A stretch of DNA of 64,000 bases from Agrobacterium larrymoorei (lineage in GTDB: Bacteria > Pseudomonadota > Alphaproteobacteria > Rhizobiales > Rhizobiaceae): positions 1,319,501 through 1,383,500 of the forward strand of contig NZ_CP039692.1 in NCBI RefSeq assembly GCF_005145045.1, read 5' to 3'. This document shows, one piece after another, positions 47,467 to 58,383 of the stretch. Under the pieces are notes generated by a model that worked only from the letters and a program-made list of their open reading frames with translations, made no database searches and was not told the origin of the DNA. The translations under genes and the position numbers were made by a program. Within the stretch, counting starts at the first letter, position 1. The number at the start of each line of letters is the position of its first letter.

Positions 47467-48126
47467 TCAGGCCGATATCAGCTGCTGGGACGCTGGTTTC
47501 GTGTCGCTGTTACGCACAGCCTTGCCGTCCGCCATCCGAACTTTACCCTCCGCCAACAGCTTCAGAGAAAGCGGGTAAAGCTGATGCTCCACCATCAGCA
47601 CACGGGCGGCGAGCGTTTCGGCTGTATCGTCGGCAGTGACGGGAACGGCGGCCTGGCCGATGACGGGGCCTTCATCCATGCCTTCGGTGACGAAGTGGAC
47701 GGTGCAGCCGGTGATTTTCATGCCGTTGTCGATGGCGCGCTGGTGGGTGTGGAGGCCCGGGAAGAGCGGCAGCAGCGAGGGGTGGATATTGATGATCCGG
47801 CCCTCATAAGGCGCGATGAAATCCCCGGAAATCAGGCGCATATAGCCTGCGAGGCAGATGATGTCGGGTGCAATCTCCCCAAGCGCGGCGAGGATTGCCG
47901 CTTCATGCTCGGCCTTGCTCGCATAATTCCTGCGCTCGAAGACGAGGGTTGGGATGCCGAAGCCCTGCGCCTTGGCAAGCCCGCCTGCTGTCGGCTTGTC
48001 GGAGATGACGCAGACGATTTCGGCGGGGAAGTCCGGGGTTTGGCAGGCCTCAGCCAGCGCCACCATGTTGGAGCCGCTGCCTGAAATGAACACCACGACT
48101 TTGCTGCGGGCAGAGCCTGTGCTCAT
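47467..48126 (-). CDS. purN: Phosphoribosylglycinamide formyltransferase
   Basis: 219-residue enzyme of purine synthesis, transferring a formyl group from 10-formyl-tetrahydrofolate to GAR. Motifs: FISGSGSNM for phosphate, the catalytic Asn/His in INIHPSLLP, and the Asp in [11 protein letters not shown]. Starts inside the purM stop (four-base overlap), forming a purM-purN operon for steps 5 and 3 of the pathway. Confidence 0.95.
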   Translation of the reverse strand: MSTGSARSKVVVFISGSGSNMVALAEACQTPDFPAEIVCVISDKPTAGGLAKAQGFGIPTLVFERRNYASKAEHEAAILAALGEIAPDIICLAGYMRLISGDFIAPYEGRIINIHPSLLPLFPGLHTHQRAIDNGMKITGCTVHFVTEGMDEGPVIGQAAVPVTADDTAETLAARVLMVEHQLYPLSLKLLAEGKVRMADGKAVRNSDTKPASQQLISA

Positions 48127-49196
48127 AGTGCGAGCGTGCCCTTGTAGATCGTGCCATGTGCACCTTCTTCGCGGGCAACCATGCGACCGAGCGGGAACAC
48201 GGTTTCACCTTCCGCCGTCAGCGCGTCGGTCACTTTCTGCGCATTTTCTGCCGAAACGACGACGATCATGCCGACGCCGCAGTTGAAGGTGCGCAGCATT
48301 TCATTGGCCGCAACGCCGCCGGTTTTGGCAAGCCATGAGAAAACAGCCGGTACTTCGATGGATGCGAGATCGATTTCCGCCGCCAGATGCTTTGGCAGCA
48401 CGCGCGGAATATTTTCAGGGAAGCCGCCGCCGGTAATATGCGCCAGAGCCTTCAGGGCACCCGTCTCGCGAATGGCCTTGAGAAGCGGCTTCACATAGAT
48501 GCGCGTTGGTGTCAGCAGGGCTTCGCCGAGCTTCTTGCCGTCTGCGAAAGGCGCAGGCGCATCCCAGCCGAGGCCGGAGAGGGAAACGATCTTGCGCACC
48601 AGCGAGAAACCATTGGAGTGGACGCCGGAGGAGGAGAGGCCGAGGATGACATCGCCTTCTGCGATGTCGCCAGCGGGCAGAAGCTGTCCGCGTTCGGCAG
48701 CGCCCACGGCAAAGCCCGCCAGATCGTAATCGCCATCGGAATACATGCCGGGCATCTCGGCGGTTTCTCCGCCAATCAGCGCGCAGCCGGATTGAAGGCA
48801 GCCAGCGGCAATGCCGTTGACGATGGCCGCGCCCTGATCCGGATCCAGCTTGCCGGTGGCGAAATAATCTAGGAAAAACAGCGGCTCTGCGCCCTGAACC
48901 ACCAGATCGTTGACGCACATGGCAACGAGGTCGATGCCGACCGTATCGTGGAAATTCGCGTCAATGGCGATCTTCAGCTTCGTGCCGACGCCATCATTGG
49001 CAGCAACGAGAACAGGGTCCTTGAAACCAGCGGCCTTGAGGTCGAACAGGCCGCCGAAGCCGCCGATCTCGCCATCCGCGCCCGGACGGCGCGTAGAGCG
49101 AACGGCTGGCTTGATCTTCTCGACCATCAGGTTTCCGGCATCGATATCGACGCCTGCATCGCTGTAGGTAAGACCGTTCTTGCCCGACTGGCTCAT
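48123..49196 (-). CDS. purM: Phosphoribosylformylglycinamidine cyclo-ligase
   Basis: 357-residue AIR synthetase, ATP-dependent ring closure of FGAM. Motifs [35 protein letters not shown] and [13 protein letters not shown] are all intact. The ATG at 49196 after GGAG gives the usual N-terminus; an upstream in-frame extension to 49325 is not needed. Operon with purN; divergent from the AI-2E-type gene. Confidence 0.95.
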   Translation of the reverse strand: MSQSGKNGLTYSDAGVDIDAGNLMVEKIKPAVRSTRRPGADGEIGGFGGLFDLKAAGFKDPVLVAANDGVGTKLKIAIDANFHDTVGIDLVAMCVNDLVVQGAEPLFFLDYFATGKLDPDQGAAIVNGIAAGCLQSGCALIGGETAEMPGMYSDGDYDLAGFAVGAAERGQLLPAGDIAEGDVILGLSSSGVHSNGFSLVRKIVSLSGLGWDAPAPFADGKKLGEALLTPTRIYVKPLLKAIRETGALKALAHITGGGFPENIPRVLPKHLAAEIDLASIEVPAVFSWLAKTGGVAANEMLRTFNCGVGMIVVVSAENAQKVTDALTAEGETVFPLGRMVAREEGAHGTIYKGTLAL

Positions 49197-49431
49197 GGCT
49201 CTCGTCTCCGCTGGTTTTCTTGGCGTCGCCATTCGCATGAGATGGGTGCCGATGCAAGGGTGAGAGCGCCGGAACGCATGTTTTTCATGCCTTTTCGCCC
49301 CGAAGTCGGTCTGTGATCCCGACATCCCCCACCTGAGGGCGTGAGCGCTATCGCCCTTGACCAGTCCCGCCTGCGCATCCTATCTCCTAGGACTGGCGTT
49401 ATCACGGGCTGACGCGCACGAGGAAAAAACG

Positions 49432-50589
49432 ATGCAACCACATATCAGAGGCATAAATCTGAGGCGCCAGATCTTCTTCTGGTTGGGCGCGCTCGTGATT
49501 TTCGTCGTGTTCCTCATGGTGTTCAGCTCCATTCTGCTGCCCTTCGTGGCGGGCATGGCGCTAGCTTATTTCCTCGATCCCGTAGCGGATTGGCTGGAGC
49601 GGCGCGGCCTCAGCCGCATGATGGCCAGCATTTTCATTCTCATTTCCTTCGTGCTGCTGTTCGCGCTTTCGCTGATCATCATCATTCCGCTGATTGCGGC
49701 GCAGGCATCGGAATTCATCAGCCGCATTCCTCAATATATCTCGTCTCTGCAGCAATTGATCGCGGGCACGGATACGAACCTGCTGCCCGGCTGGGTCAGT
49801 TCGCAGATCGATACGGTGAAGGAAAACTTCTCCAAACTTCTGACGGAAGGCGCAGGCTTTATCGGCACGCTGCTGACGCAGATATGGAATTCCGGCAAGT
49901 CGCTGGTGGATGTGATTTCGCTGCTGGTGGTGACGCCCGTGGTCGCATTCTATCTGCTGCTGGACTGGGACCGGATGATCGATAAGGTGGATAGCTGGAT
50001 TCCGCGCGACCACGTAACGACTGTGCGCCAGATTGCGCGCGACATGGATGCGACGATTGCGGGCTTCATCCGCGGTCAGGGTTCGCTTTGCATCATTCTC
50101 GGCGTTTATTACGCTGTCGGCCTCTCGCTCGTCGGCCTGAATTTCGGTCTTCTGATCGGCATGTTCGCAGGCGCCATCAGCTTCATTCCCTATATCGGTT
50201 CGATGGTGGGTCTGGTTCTTGCCGTCGGCGTGGCGCTGGTTCAGTTCTGGCCGGATTATATCTATGTGATCCTGACGCTTGCCGTTTTCTTCTCCGGCCA
50301 GTTCATCGAAGGCAATATTCTTCAGCCGAAGCTGGTTGGCAGTAGCGTGGGTCTTCACCCCGTCTGGCTGATGTTTGCGCTGTTTGCCTTCGGCGCTCTC
50401 TTCGGCTTCGTCGGTCTTTTGGTGGCGGTTCCCGCTGCCGCTGCGGTCGGTGTGCTTGTTCGCTTCGCTCTATCGCGCTATCTTGATAGCGATCTCTATC
50501 ATGGGCGTGCAGCCAATCTTCCTTGGGAGCCGCCGGAGGCTGGACAGCTGGAAGCCCTGCCGCCGCAGAAGATCGATTCTCAGAGCTGA
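49432..50589 (+). CDS. AI-2E family (PerM-like) transporter
   Basis: 385-residue inner-membrane protein with about seven or eight membrane segments, of the family that includes E. coli TqsA and PerM. Conserved GQFIEGNILQPKLVG near the C-terminus is diagnostic. Substrate not known; a putative permease is the safe call. ATG follows GAGGAAAAA. It precedes hdaA by 3 bp, an arrangement common in Rhizobiales. Confidence 0.88.
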   Translation: MQPHIRGINLRRQIFFWLGALVIFVVFLMVFSSILLPFVAGMALAYFLDPVADWLERRGLSRMMASIFILISFVLLFALSLIIIIPLIAAQASEFISRIPQYISSLQQLIAGTDTNLLPGWVSSQIDTVKENFSKLLTEGAGFIGTLLTQIWNSGKSLVDVISLLVVTPVVAFYLLLDWDRMIDKVDSWIPRDHVTTVRQIARDMDATIAGFIRGQGSLCIILGVYYAVGLSLVGLNFGLLIGMFAGAISFIPYIGSMVGLVLAVGVALVQFWPDYIYVILTLAVFFSGQFIEGNILQPKLVGSSVGLHPVWLMFALFAFGALFGFVGLLVAVPAAAAVGVLVRFALSRYLDSDLYHGRAANLPWEPPEAGQLEALPPQKIDSQS

Positions 50590-50592
50590 TCG

Positions 50593-51306
50593 ATGAACGA
50601 AAACAATAAACCCGGCCCTGCCCGGTCCAAGGCCGAGCAGTTGCCGCTTGCCTTCTCGCACCAGACGGCGACGGGACGTGAAGACCTTCTGGTCGCCGCT
50701 CCGCTGGATGCGGCTGTCAGCATCGTGGACGAATGGCCACGCTGGCCGTCCCCGGTCGTCATTCTGGCCGGTCCTCCCGGTTCGGGCAAATCGCATCTGG
50801 CGTCCATCTGGAAAAATACCAGCGGTGCCAATGAGATAACGCCGCAAAAAGGACAGGATGCCGCGCGTGTTGCGGAAAACGGCCCGGTGCTTTTCGAGGA
50901 TGCGGACCGCAATGGCTTTGACGACACCGAGCTTTTCCATGTCATCAACAGCGTGCGCGAAAACGGAACCTCGCTGCTGATCACGACGCGGCAATGGCCT
51001 GCGGCCTGGCCGGTAACGCTGCCGGACCTACGCTCCCGCCTGAAAGCGGCGACCGTGGTAGAAATCGGCGAACCCGACGAGGATTTGCTGGCGCAGGTGC
51101 TGATGAAGCTCTTTGCCGACAGGCAGCTTTACATGGATGACAAACTTGTCAGCTATATCGTTGCAAGGATGGAGCGTTCGCTGGATACGGCGCAGTCCCT
51201 TGTCGAGCGGCTGGACCGGCTGGCGCTATCGCGCGGCACACGGATCAGCCGGGCGCTTGCGGCAGAGGTTCTGACCGAGATGGGCAGCACTCTGGAAGAC
51301 GATTGA
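50593..51306 (+). CDS. hdaA: DnaA inactivator HdaA
   Basis: 237-residue AAA+ protein without the DnaA DNA-binding domain. The N-terminal clamp-binding motif QLPLAF (residues 16-21) ties it to the DNA polymerase sliding clamp, Walker A is GPPGSGKSH, and Walker B FEDADR is followed by sensor motifs. It promotes ATP hydrolysis by DnaA after replication starts. Located between the AI-2E gene and ppk, probably in the same transcript. Confidence 0.92.
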   Translation: MNENNKPGPARSKAEQLPLAFSHQTATGREDLLVAAPLDAAVSIVDEWPRWPSPVVILAGPPGSGKSHLASIWKNTSGANEITPQKGQDAARVAENGPVLFEDADRNGFDDTELFHVINSVRENGTSLLITTRQWPAAWPVTLPDLRSRLKAATVVEIGEPDEDLLAQVLMKLFADRQLYMDDKLVSYIVARMERSLDTAQSLVERLDRLALSRGTRISRALAAEVLTEMGSTLEDD

Positions 51307-51369
51307 CTGTCACAGTTCCGTCGTCAAACTGTTATACGGGCAATGGCAGATTTAGAGGTGGAGTATTAG

Positions 51370-53574
51370 ATGGATACGGCTGTGCAGGATGAGTTCGAAA
51401 AGGGCGGCTTGGCTCCGGCAGCAGAGGTGGAAAACCTATGGGATAGCCCCGCGCGTTTCGTCAACCGGGAATTTTCCTGGCTGCAATTCAACCGCCGCGT
51501 TCTGGAAGAAACGCTGAATACATCGCACCCGCTGCTGGAAAGGCTGCGCTTCCTCTCCATCTCCGCTGCCAACCTCGATGAATTCTTCATGGTGCGCGTT
51601 GCCGGTCTCGAAGGCCAGGTGCGCCAGTCCATCACGGTAAAGACACCGGATGGTCGTACTCCCGCAGAGCAGCTGGAAGATATCCTCAAGGAAATCGATA
51701 ATCTCCAGATGGAGCAGCAGGCTTCGCTTGCCGTTCTCCAGCAGTATCTCGCCAAGGAAGATATCTATATCGTTCGCCCGGCGGCGCTTTCCGATGAGGA
51801 CCGTACATGGCTGGAAAACGAGTTCGAAGAGCGCATCTTTGCGGTTCTGACGCCGCTTTCCATCGATCCCGCGCACCCGTTCCCCTTCATTCCCAATCTC
51901 GGCTTTTCCATGGGCCTGCAGTTGGAGAGCGTGAACGGGCGCGAGCCGATGACGGCGCTTCTGCGTTTGCCGCCAGCGCTGGACCGCTTTATCCGCCTGC
52001 CGGATGACAAGACGGCGATCCGCTACATCACGCTGGAAGATGTCGTTGGCCTTTTCATTCACCGGCTTTATCCCGGCTACACCGTCAAGGGCTTCGGTAC
52101 TTTCCGCATCATCCGCGATAGCGATATCGAGCTTGAGGAAGAAGCCGAAGATCTGGTGCGTTACTTCGAAAGCGCCCTGAAGCGCCGCCGTCGCGGCTCG
52201 GTCATTCGCATCGAGACCGACAGTGAAATGCCGCAGTCCCTGCGTCAGTTCGTGGTGCATGAGCTTGGCGTGCCGGATAACCGCGTTGCCGTTCTGCCGG
52301 GTCTTCTGGCGCTCAACACCATTTCGGAAATCGTGAAAGCGCCGCGTGAAGACCTGAAGTTCGAGGCTTACAATGCCCGCTTCCCGGAACGCGTTCGCGA
52401 ACATATGGGCGATTGCCTCGCCGCGATCCGCGAAAAGGACATGGTGGTTCACCATCCTTACGAAAGCTTCGACGTGGTCGTGCAGTTTCTGCTGCAAGCG
52501 GCGCGCGACCCGGATGTTCTGGCCATCAAGCAGACGCTCTACCGCACCTCGAATGACAGCCCTATCGTTCGCGCGCTGATCGATGCCGCCGAACTTGGCA
52601 AGTCCGTGACGGCGCTGGTGGAGCTCAAGGCCCGCTTCGATGAAGAAGCCAATATTCGCTGGGCGCGAGATCTGGAGCGCGCTGGCGTGCAGGTCGTGTT
52701 CGGCTTCATCGAACTGAAGACCCACGCGAAGATGTCGATGGTCGTGCGCCGTGAAGATGGCAAGCTGCGCACCTATTGCCACCTTGGAACGGGCAACTAT
52801 CACCCGGTCACGGCAAAGGTTTACACCGACCTGTCCTTCTTCACCTGCAATCCGAAGATTGCGCATGACATGGCCAATATCTTCAACTTCATCACCGGCT
52901 ATGGCGAGCCGGAAGAAGGTATGAAGCTGGCGGTTTCGCCCTATACGCTGCGCGCGCGCATCTTGAAGCACATCAATGACGAGATCGAGCATGCCAAGGC
53001 CGGTGCACCGGCGGCGATCTGGATGAAGATGAATTCGCTGGTCGATCCAGAAATCATCGATGCGCTCTACAAGGCGAGTGCGGCGGGCGTCGAGATCGAT
53101 CTGGTGATCCGCGGCATCTGCTGCCTGCGTCCGCAGGTGCCGGGTCTGTCGGATAATATCCGGGTGAAATCCATCGTCGGTCGTTTCCTGGAACACAGCC
53201 GAATCTTCTGCTTCGGCAATGGTTACGGCCTGCCATCCGATAAGGCGCTGGTCTATATCGGCTCTGCCGACATGATGCCGCGCAACCTCGACCGCCGCGT
53301 TGAAACACTGGTGCCTCTGGTCAATCCAACCGTGCATGAGCAAGTTCTTTCACAGATCATGCTGGGCAATCTCATTGACAATCAACAGAGCTACGAGATA
53401 CTTGCGGACGGAACGTCCAGGCGCATCGAAGTGCGCAAGGGCGAGGAACCGTTCAACGCGCAGCACTATTTCATGACCAATCCAAGCCTGTCCGGACGTG
53501 GTGAAGCCCTGAAATCCAGTGCGCCAAAACTGATTGCGGGGCTGATCTCGGCCCGCAAGAAACAGGCTGAATGA
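51370..53574 (+). CDS. ppk: Polyphosphate kinase
   Basis: 734-residue PPK1 that makes polyphosphate from ATP reversibly. The four domains of the family are present, with the autophosphorylated histidine probably His452 in KTHAKM and the second catalytic His in the C-terminal LEHSRIF segment. FVNRELSWLQFN-like start ([10 protein letters not shown]) is typical. The stop overlaps the ppx start by four bases, so the polymer-making and polymer-degrading enzymes are translationally coupled. Confidence 0.96.
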   Translation: MDTAVQDEFEKGGLAPAAEVENLWDSPARFVNREFSWLQFNRRVLEETLNTSHPLLERLRFLSISAANLDEFFMVRVAGLEGQVRQSITVKTPDGRTPAEQLEDILKEIDNLQMEQQASLAVLQQYLAKEDIYIVRPAALSDEDRTWLENEFEERIFAVLTPLSIDPAHPFPFIPNLGFSMGLQLESVNGREPMTALLRLPPALDRFIRLPDDKTAIRYITLEDVVGLFIHRLYPGYTVKGFGTFRIIRDSDIELEEEAEDLVRYFESALKRRRRGSVIRIETDSEMPQSLRQFVVHELGVPDNRVAVLPGLLALNTISEIVKAPREDLKFEAYNARFPERVREHMGDCLAAIREKDMVVHHPYESFDVVVQFLLQAARDPDVLAIKQTLYRTSNDSPIVRALIDAAELGKSVTALVELKARFDEEANIRWARDLERAGVQVVFGFIELKTHAKMSMVVRREDGKLRTYCHLGTGNYHPVTAKVYTDLSFFTCNPKIAHDMANIFNFITGYGEPEEGMKLAVSPYTLRARILKHINDEIEHAKAGAPAAIWMKMNSLVDPEIIDALYKASAAGVEIDLVIRGICCLRPQVPGLSDNIRVKSIVGRFLEHSRIFCFGNGYGLPSDKALVYIGSADMMPRNLDRRVETLVPLVNPTVHEQVLSQIMLGNLIDNQQSYEILADGTSRRIEVRKGEEPFNAQHYFMTNPSLSGRGEALKSSAPKLIAGLISARKKQAE

Positions 53575-55094
53575 CACGATCAGAAGCACAGGGGCGGCTG
53601 ACCGGCCTTGCCCCCGTTTCCGTCATAGATATTGGTTCGAACTCGGTTCGTCTCGTCGTTTATGAAGGTCTCTCGCGCGCACCTGCGGTGCTGTTCAACG
53701 AAAAGGTACTGTGCGGTCTCGGCAAAGGGCTTGCCCTTACCGGGCGCATGGATGAGGAAGGCGTGCGCCGCGCGCTGACCACGCTCAAGCGCTTCCGTGC
53801 CCTTTCCGCGCAGGCGCAGGCCCAGCAACTGCATGTCCTGGCAACCGCTGCCGCGCGCGAAGCCGAAAACGGACCGGACTTCATTCGCGAAGCGGAAGAA
53901 ATTCTGGGCTGCGAAATCGAGGTTCTGTCCGGTGAAAAGGAAGCGCTCTATTCTGCCTATGGCGTGATCAGCGGCTTCCATGAGCCGGATGGCATTGCGG
54001 GCGATCTCGGCGGCGGTTCGCTGGAACTGATCGATATCAAGGGCAATAAATGCGGCACGGGCATCACCCTGCCGCTCGGCGGTCTGCGCCTGTCCGAACA
54101 GGCGGGCGGCTCGTTGGAAAAAGCTGCGGCCTTCGCCAAGAAGCAGGTCAAAAAGAGTGCAGCACTTCTCGCTGCCGGTGAAGGGCGCACCTTCTATGCG
54201 GTGGGCGGAACGTGGCGTAACATCGCCAAGCTCCATATGGAAATTACTCATTACCCGCTTCATATGATGCAGGGTTACGAGCTTCCGCTGTCGGAAATGC
54301 TGAGCTTTCTGGACGAGGTTGTCGCCTCCAAGGATAGCAAGGACCCAGCCTGGCAGGCGGTTTCGAAAAACCGCCGCTCGCTTCTGCCGTTCGGCGCCAT
54401 CGCCATGCGCGAAGTGCTGGAAGCGATGAAGCCCGCCAGGATCGCCTTTTCCGCACAGGGCGTGCGTGAGGGCTATCTTTATTCGCTTCTCTCGGAAACC
54501 GAGCAGGAAGCCGATCCGCTGCTGGTTGCCTCCGATGAATTGGCGATCCTCCGTGCCCGCTCGCCGGAACATGCACGTGAACTGGCGGACTGGAGCGGGC
54601 GGACTTTCCCGGTCTTCGGCATCGATGAGACGGAAGAGGAAAGCCGTTACCGGCAGGCTGCGTGCCTCGTTGCGGATATCAGCTGGCGCGCGCATCCCGA
54701 TTATCGCGGGCTTCAGGCGCTCAACATCATCGCGCACTCCTCCTTCGTGGCCATCACCCATCCGGGTCGCGCCTATATCGCGCTCGCCAACTACTATCGT
54801 TTCGAAGGCCTGAACGATAATGGGACGACCGATGGTCTGGCCAAGATCGCGACGCCCCGCATGATCGATCTGGCCAAGCTGCTCGGTGGCCTGCTGCGCG
54901 TCGTCTACCTCTTCTCGGCCTCGATGCCGGGGGTTGTCGACCACCTGCGTTTCCGCAAATCGGAACAGCAGGATTTCGATCTCGAATTCGTCGTTCCGCA
55001 TGAATATTGCGATTTTGCCGGTGAGCGTCTGGAAGGGCGCCTGCAGCAGCTGGCGAAACTGACGGGCAAGCGACTGGCCTTCGTTTTCGAATAG
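53571..55094 (+). CDS. ppx: Exopolyphosphatase / pppGpp phosphohydrolase
   Basis: 507-residue Ppx/GppA enzyme of the ASKHA fold that removes phosphate from polyphosphate ends. Motifs: [16 protein letters not shown] near the N-terminus, the catalytic Glu region AREAEN, and [10 protein letters not shown] for phosphate binding; a C-terminal HD-like domain follows. Cotranscribed with ppk through a four-base overlap. Confidence 0.94.
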   Translation: MTRSEAQGRLTGLAPVSVIDIGSNSVRLVVYEGLSRAPAVLFNEKVLCGLGKGLALTGRMDEEGVRRALTTLKRFRALSAQAQAQQLHVLATAAAREAENGPDFIREAEEILGCEIEVLSGEKEALYSAYGVISGFHEPDGIAGDLGGGSLELIDIKGNKCGTGITLPLGGLRLSEQAGGSLEKAAAFAKKQVKKSAALLAAGEGRTFYAVGGTWRNIAKLHMEITHYPLHMMQGYELPLSEMLSFLDEVVASKDSKDPAWQAVSKNRRSLLPFGAIAMREVLEAMKPARIAFSAQGVREGYLYSLLSETEQEADPLLVASDELAILRARSPEHARELADWSGRTFPVFGIDETEEESRYRQAACLVADISWRAHPDYRGLQALNIIAHSSFVAITHPGRAYIALANYYRFEGLNDNGTTDGLAKIATPRMIDLAKLLGGLLRVVYLFSASMPGVVDHLRFRKSEQQDFDLEFVVPHEYCDFAGERLEGRLQQLAKLTGKRLAFVFE

Positions 55095-55161
55095 TCCGAA
55101 GCCGAACCGGAACAAAAACCCCTCCCTTATGCTTTGACGCTAAAATATAAGGGAGGGTTTC

Positions 55162-55674
55162 ATGATACCACAGTCATTTGCGGAAGAGTTCGATTTCGCG
55201 CTGGTTCTTCCGATCAGCGTCCTGCTTGCGCGCATCGTGGGCGCGCTTTTCCTCTGCGGTCTGATCGGTCTTGAGCGCGAGTTTCGCAACAATACGGCGG
55301 GCATTCGCACCAATATGCTGATCGGGCTGGCCGCCGTCGTCTTCAGCGTTGTGACGCTTGAACTGATGCATGCCTATCAGCAGACGGGCGATTCCGCCCG
55401 CATGGACCCTATACGCCTTGTCGAAGCCGTGACTGCCGGGATCGCCTTTCTTGCTGCAGGCATGGTGGTTTATCAGCGGGGTGATGTGAAAGGCCTGACG
55501 ACCGGCGCCAGCATGTGGCTTTCCGCCTCCATAGGTCTTTCAGTCGGCCTCGGGCTCTGGCCGCTTGCCATATTCGCGACCTTCATCGGCATCGCTGTGC
55601 TGTGGCTTTTGCGCAAAGCAGAGATCGCCACTGGCATCAAAGACGAAGCTGGCGTGCGAAAGCTCGGCGAGTAG
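55162..55674 (+). CDS. MgtC/SapB family membrane protein
   Basis: 170-residue inner-membrane protein with four or five membrane segments and the family motif GLERE, followed by AGIRTNMLIGL. MgtC proteins help growth at low magnesium and in macrophages in some pathogens by acting on F-ATPase or phosphate handling. Here the C-terminal cytoplasmic domain of long MgtC is absent, so this is a short SapB-type member. GGGAGGG precedes the ATG. Confidence 0.88.
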   Translation: MIPQSFAEEFDFALVLPISVLLARIVGALFLCGLIGLEREFRNNTAGIRTNMLIGLAAVVFSVVTLELMHAYQQTGDSARMDPIRLVEAVTAGIAFLAAGMVVYQRGDVKGLTTGASMWLSASIGLSVGLGLWPLAIFATFIGIAVLWLLRKAEIATGIKDEAGVRKLGE

Positions 55675-55677
55675 GGA

Positions 55678-55703
55678 CAAGCGCCGCCCGAAGACGGCGC
55701 TTG
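55678..55703. terminator. Bidirectional terminator hairpin
   Basis: CAAGCGCCG and CGGCGCTTG make a perfect 9-bp stem between the convergent mgtC-like and esterase genes. T runs are short, so strength is uncertain. Confidence 0.6.
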
Positions 55704-55710
55704 CAATCGG

Positions 55711-57072
55711 TTACTTCGCGTCGAGGAAGTCCTTCACATCGAGAACGACGAACTCGTTATCGTCTGCCTTGCCCAGCGCGCGGCCTGCCGAGAAGGGCAG
55801 GTTGTTGTCGTTACCGACGATGATATGGTTGGCGTCGATGCGGTCCACATTTTCGATGGTGACGAAAGGCATGGTGTAAATGCCGTTTTCAGAGCCCTGG
55901 CTGGCCTTCTTGTCAGGATCGGCGATCTTCATCAGGTCGATATAGCCGATCTTGCGGGCGGCCTTGCCGACATTGGCGTCGCTGAATTCGATCTTGTAGA
56001 TGCGCTTCAGCTTGGCAGGCACGGCAAAGCAGTTCGGCTCAGGCTTCTTCGGGTCGGCGCAGGCCTTATCGGACAGACCGGCACCATTGTCGCGCTCGAT
56101 GACAAGGGCGGTGGTGTCGTCCAGCATGTTGAAATCGCCAATCGCTTCGCCGCCTTCCGCCAGCGGGTAAAGCCATGTGCGGCCGGTCCATGCCTTGGAG
56201 GCAACATCGAGTTCGATGATGCGCAGACCGGTTGCGCCATCTTCGGTCTTTTCGACCTGGCCCTCGGCATTGTAAAGCGGGCCTTCAAGCAGGCCGTAAA
56301 GCTTGGTTCCGTCCTTCGACATTGCCATGCCCTCGAAGCCGCCGGAGCGCTTCAGGTTGAAAACGGGCATTTTCTGCGTCGGGTTGCCCGGCAACGCAAG
56401 CGTCGGATGATCGGGCGACTTGACCTCGATATCGCCTGCCTTGGTGGAAATGACGTCCGTCAGCTTTCCATCGCGTGTGAACTTCAGAATGTAGGGGCCG
56501 AATTCTTCGCCCACCCAGAAACCGTCCGCAACGGGCTGGATCGATTCGACATCGAAATCCGCGCCCGTGAGGTAACGCTTTTCCGTGCCTTCAAGCACGA
56601 TTGGGAAGGGTGCCTTCTTGTCTGGGTCCGACAGGAAAACGGTTTCGAGCGCGTTGACCTTGCCTGCATCCCAATCGAATTTCAGGTGGTGGAGCATCAG
56701 CATTGCATCGCTGGAGTTCAGCTTGGAGCCGAAGCCATTGTCGGACAGGCTCCAGAAGGTACCGTCATCCATGGTCTTGATGCCGGAGAAGCCCTGCATG
56801 GCCTGACCATCGAACGGCATGGAAAGGCCGGTGGGGCGCACGCCATCCTTGCCGGGCACGGTGCCAAGCCCTTCCGCGCGCTTGCGATCCGCCGTCGTGA
56901 ACTTGGCCGAGGTCTTCAGATGGTCCGGCGCATCCGAAGGTGCGGCGATGATGGTGTTGGCTGGAAGCACCGCCTGCGAGACGAGCTTGGCCGGAAATTC
57001 TTTCTCTGCGGCAAAGGCATGAAGGCTGCCGAGCATCAGGAAGGCCGCGGAGGAAAGAAGAAGCTTTTTCAT
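55711..57072 (-). CDS. Secreted phytase-like esterase
   Basis: 453-residue periplasmic protein of the esterase-like activity of phytase family. Signal peptide ends HAFAAE (about residue 22). The body resembles a six-bladed propeller with GFSGIKTMDDGTFWSLSDNGFGSK, VESIQPVADGFWVGEEFGPYI and GGFEGMAMSKDGTKLY repeats that bind Ca2+ in relatives. Start at 57072 gives the signal peptide; the longer frame to 57105 does not improve it. The nearness of ppk-ppx suggests a phosphate theme but no operon link. Confidence 0.85.
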   Translation of the reverse strand: MKKLLLSSAAFLMLGSLHAFAAEKEFPAKLVSQAVLPANTIIAAPSDAPDHLKTSAKFTTADRKRAEGLGTVPGKDGVRPTGLSMPFDGQAMQGFSGIKTMDDGTFWSLSDNGFGSKLNSSDAMLMLHHLKFDWDAGKVNALETVFLSDPDKKAPFPIVLEGTEKRYLTGADFDVESIQPVADGFWVGEEFGPYILKFTRDGKLTDVISTKAGDIEVKSPDHPTLALPGNPTQKMPVFNLKRSGGFEGMAMSKDGTKLYGLLEGPLYNAEGQVEKTEDGATGLRIIELDVASKAWTGRTWLYPLAEGGEAIGDFNMLDDTTALVIERDNGAGLSDKACADPKKPEPNCFAVPAKLKRIYKIEFSDANVGKAARKIGYIDLMKIADPDKKASQGSENGIYTMPFVTIENVDRIDANHIIVGNDNNLPFSAGRALGKADDNEFVVLDVKDFLDAK

Positions 57073-57182
57073 GAAACATACCTGTCGGTTTGCGTTGTGG
57101 CGCATGGACCGATAGGTGCCGTTTGTGACAGCTTCGTTATGGGGTTTTGAACGTTTGATGAAGCTTTTTTAGCGAGCTTGAA

Positions 57183-58205
57183 TCAGAGGGCTGCCTGCCG
57201 GGTAAGCGCGCAGACGCCAAGGGTCTGACCGCGACCCTTTACGGCATGTTCGCCCAGATATTCGCTCTTCACGCCCTTTGGCAGCAGTAACTGGTGGGCG
57301 AGATCGGACGAGATGAGAATGGGATGGCCCAGCATCTTGCTCAATGATTCCAGACGCGCAGTGGTGTTCACCGTGTCACCGAAATAGGTGATCTTGTGGT
57401 GGTCCACGCCGATTTCCGCCGTAATGACAGGCCCGCCGTGAATGGCGAAGCGCAGCTTCGGCACGGTGCCGAAATTGGCGAGCCAGGTGGCGCGGCTGCT
57501 TTCTATTTCGGAGAGAATATCGAAAACGCAATTGATGCAGGCTGCGCGCCGGATGGCCAGATGATAGGGCCATGTGATGATGGCAGCGTCGCCGATATAA
57601 TCATCGATCACCCCGCCATGCTTGCGCACCGGGTTTGCGTAAGTCGAAAACAGCTCGCCCAGAAACTCCTGCGCCTTCAGGTCGCCATGGGTTTCGGCAA
57701 AAGAGGTGGAGCCGACCAGATCGATGAAGAGAAAGACGCGCTCTTCGCTGACCGGCCTGCGGTATCGCCCCAGAATGAGGTCGATGAAGATATCGCGGCC
57801 CAGCAATTCTCTTACGCGCATGATGAAGACGATGATGGCGCAGACGCCGAGCGTGAAGACCATTGTCTGCATTTCTGCATGCACGGCACGCCGCCAGCTG
57901 GTTGGGAGCACGCCCGTTGCCCATAAAATGGTGCCGCCGAGACCGAAACCGCAAAAGACGAGAATGACATAAATGAACATGCCGACGGCGATATAGGCGG
58001 GTGTGGGAAGCATGCTGACGCGCTTCGACAGGCCGGGCATGATATAGCCGCGTTCGAAGGCGAGGATGGGGGCGCAGGCAAACAGCGCATAGGTGGCGCC
58101 GATGAATGCGCCGCCGCCATACTCAAGAAATGCGTAGACGACGCCGCTGCCGGCAACTGCCAGAAACAGCACGACATAGTCCAGCATCGCCAGAATTTTT
58201 CTCAT
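57183..58205 (-). CDS. Membrane-bound adenylate/guanylate cyclase
   Basis: 340-residue class III cyclase. Five membrane segments in the first 130 residues anchor a C-terminal cyclase domain (about 155-330). Both metal-binding aspartates are present (Asp162 in FIDLVGST and Asp206 in DDYIGDAA), as is the VNTTARLE stretch with the transition-state Asn/Arg. It should make cAMP or cGMP in response to an unknown membrane signal. Monocistronic by position. Confidence 0.9.
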   Translation of the reverse strand: MRKILAMLDYVVLFLAVAGSGVVYAFLEYGGGAFIGATYALFACAPILAFERGYIMPGLSKRVSMLPTPAYIAVGMFIYVILVFCGFGLGGTILWATGVLPTSWRRAVHAEMQTMVFTLGVCAIIVFIMRVRELLGRDIFIDLILGRYRRPVSEERVFLFIDLVGSTSFAETHGDLKAQEFLGELFSTYANPVRKHGGVIDDYIGDAAIITWPYHLAIRRAACINCVFDILSEIESSRATWLANFGTVPKLRFAIHGGPVITAEIGVDHHKITYFGDTVNTTARLESLSKMLGHPILISSDLAHQLLLPKGVKSEYLGEHAVKGRGQTLGVCALTRQAAL

Positions 58206-58383
58206 CTTTGACCTTTGCGTCAGCGAACGATGCCGCTTCCCCCAAAGCGAGCTCTCCTGATTCCTCGTGGCCCGGATACTAGTTCGGAACCCTCAGCGTC
58301 AAAAGTGACGATTGAGTAAGGTTGGACGATGGCCGGGGCCTGTGACAGATTTGCATATGAGAGCCAAATCCAAGCCTTTGGAA

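Noticed and set aside
51436..53343. 635-residue frame opposite ppk
   Set aside because: Shadow frame; ppk is unmistakable on the plus strand.
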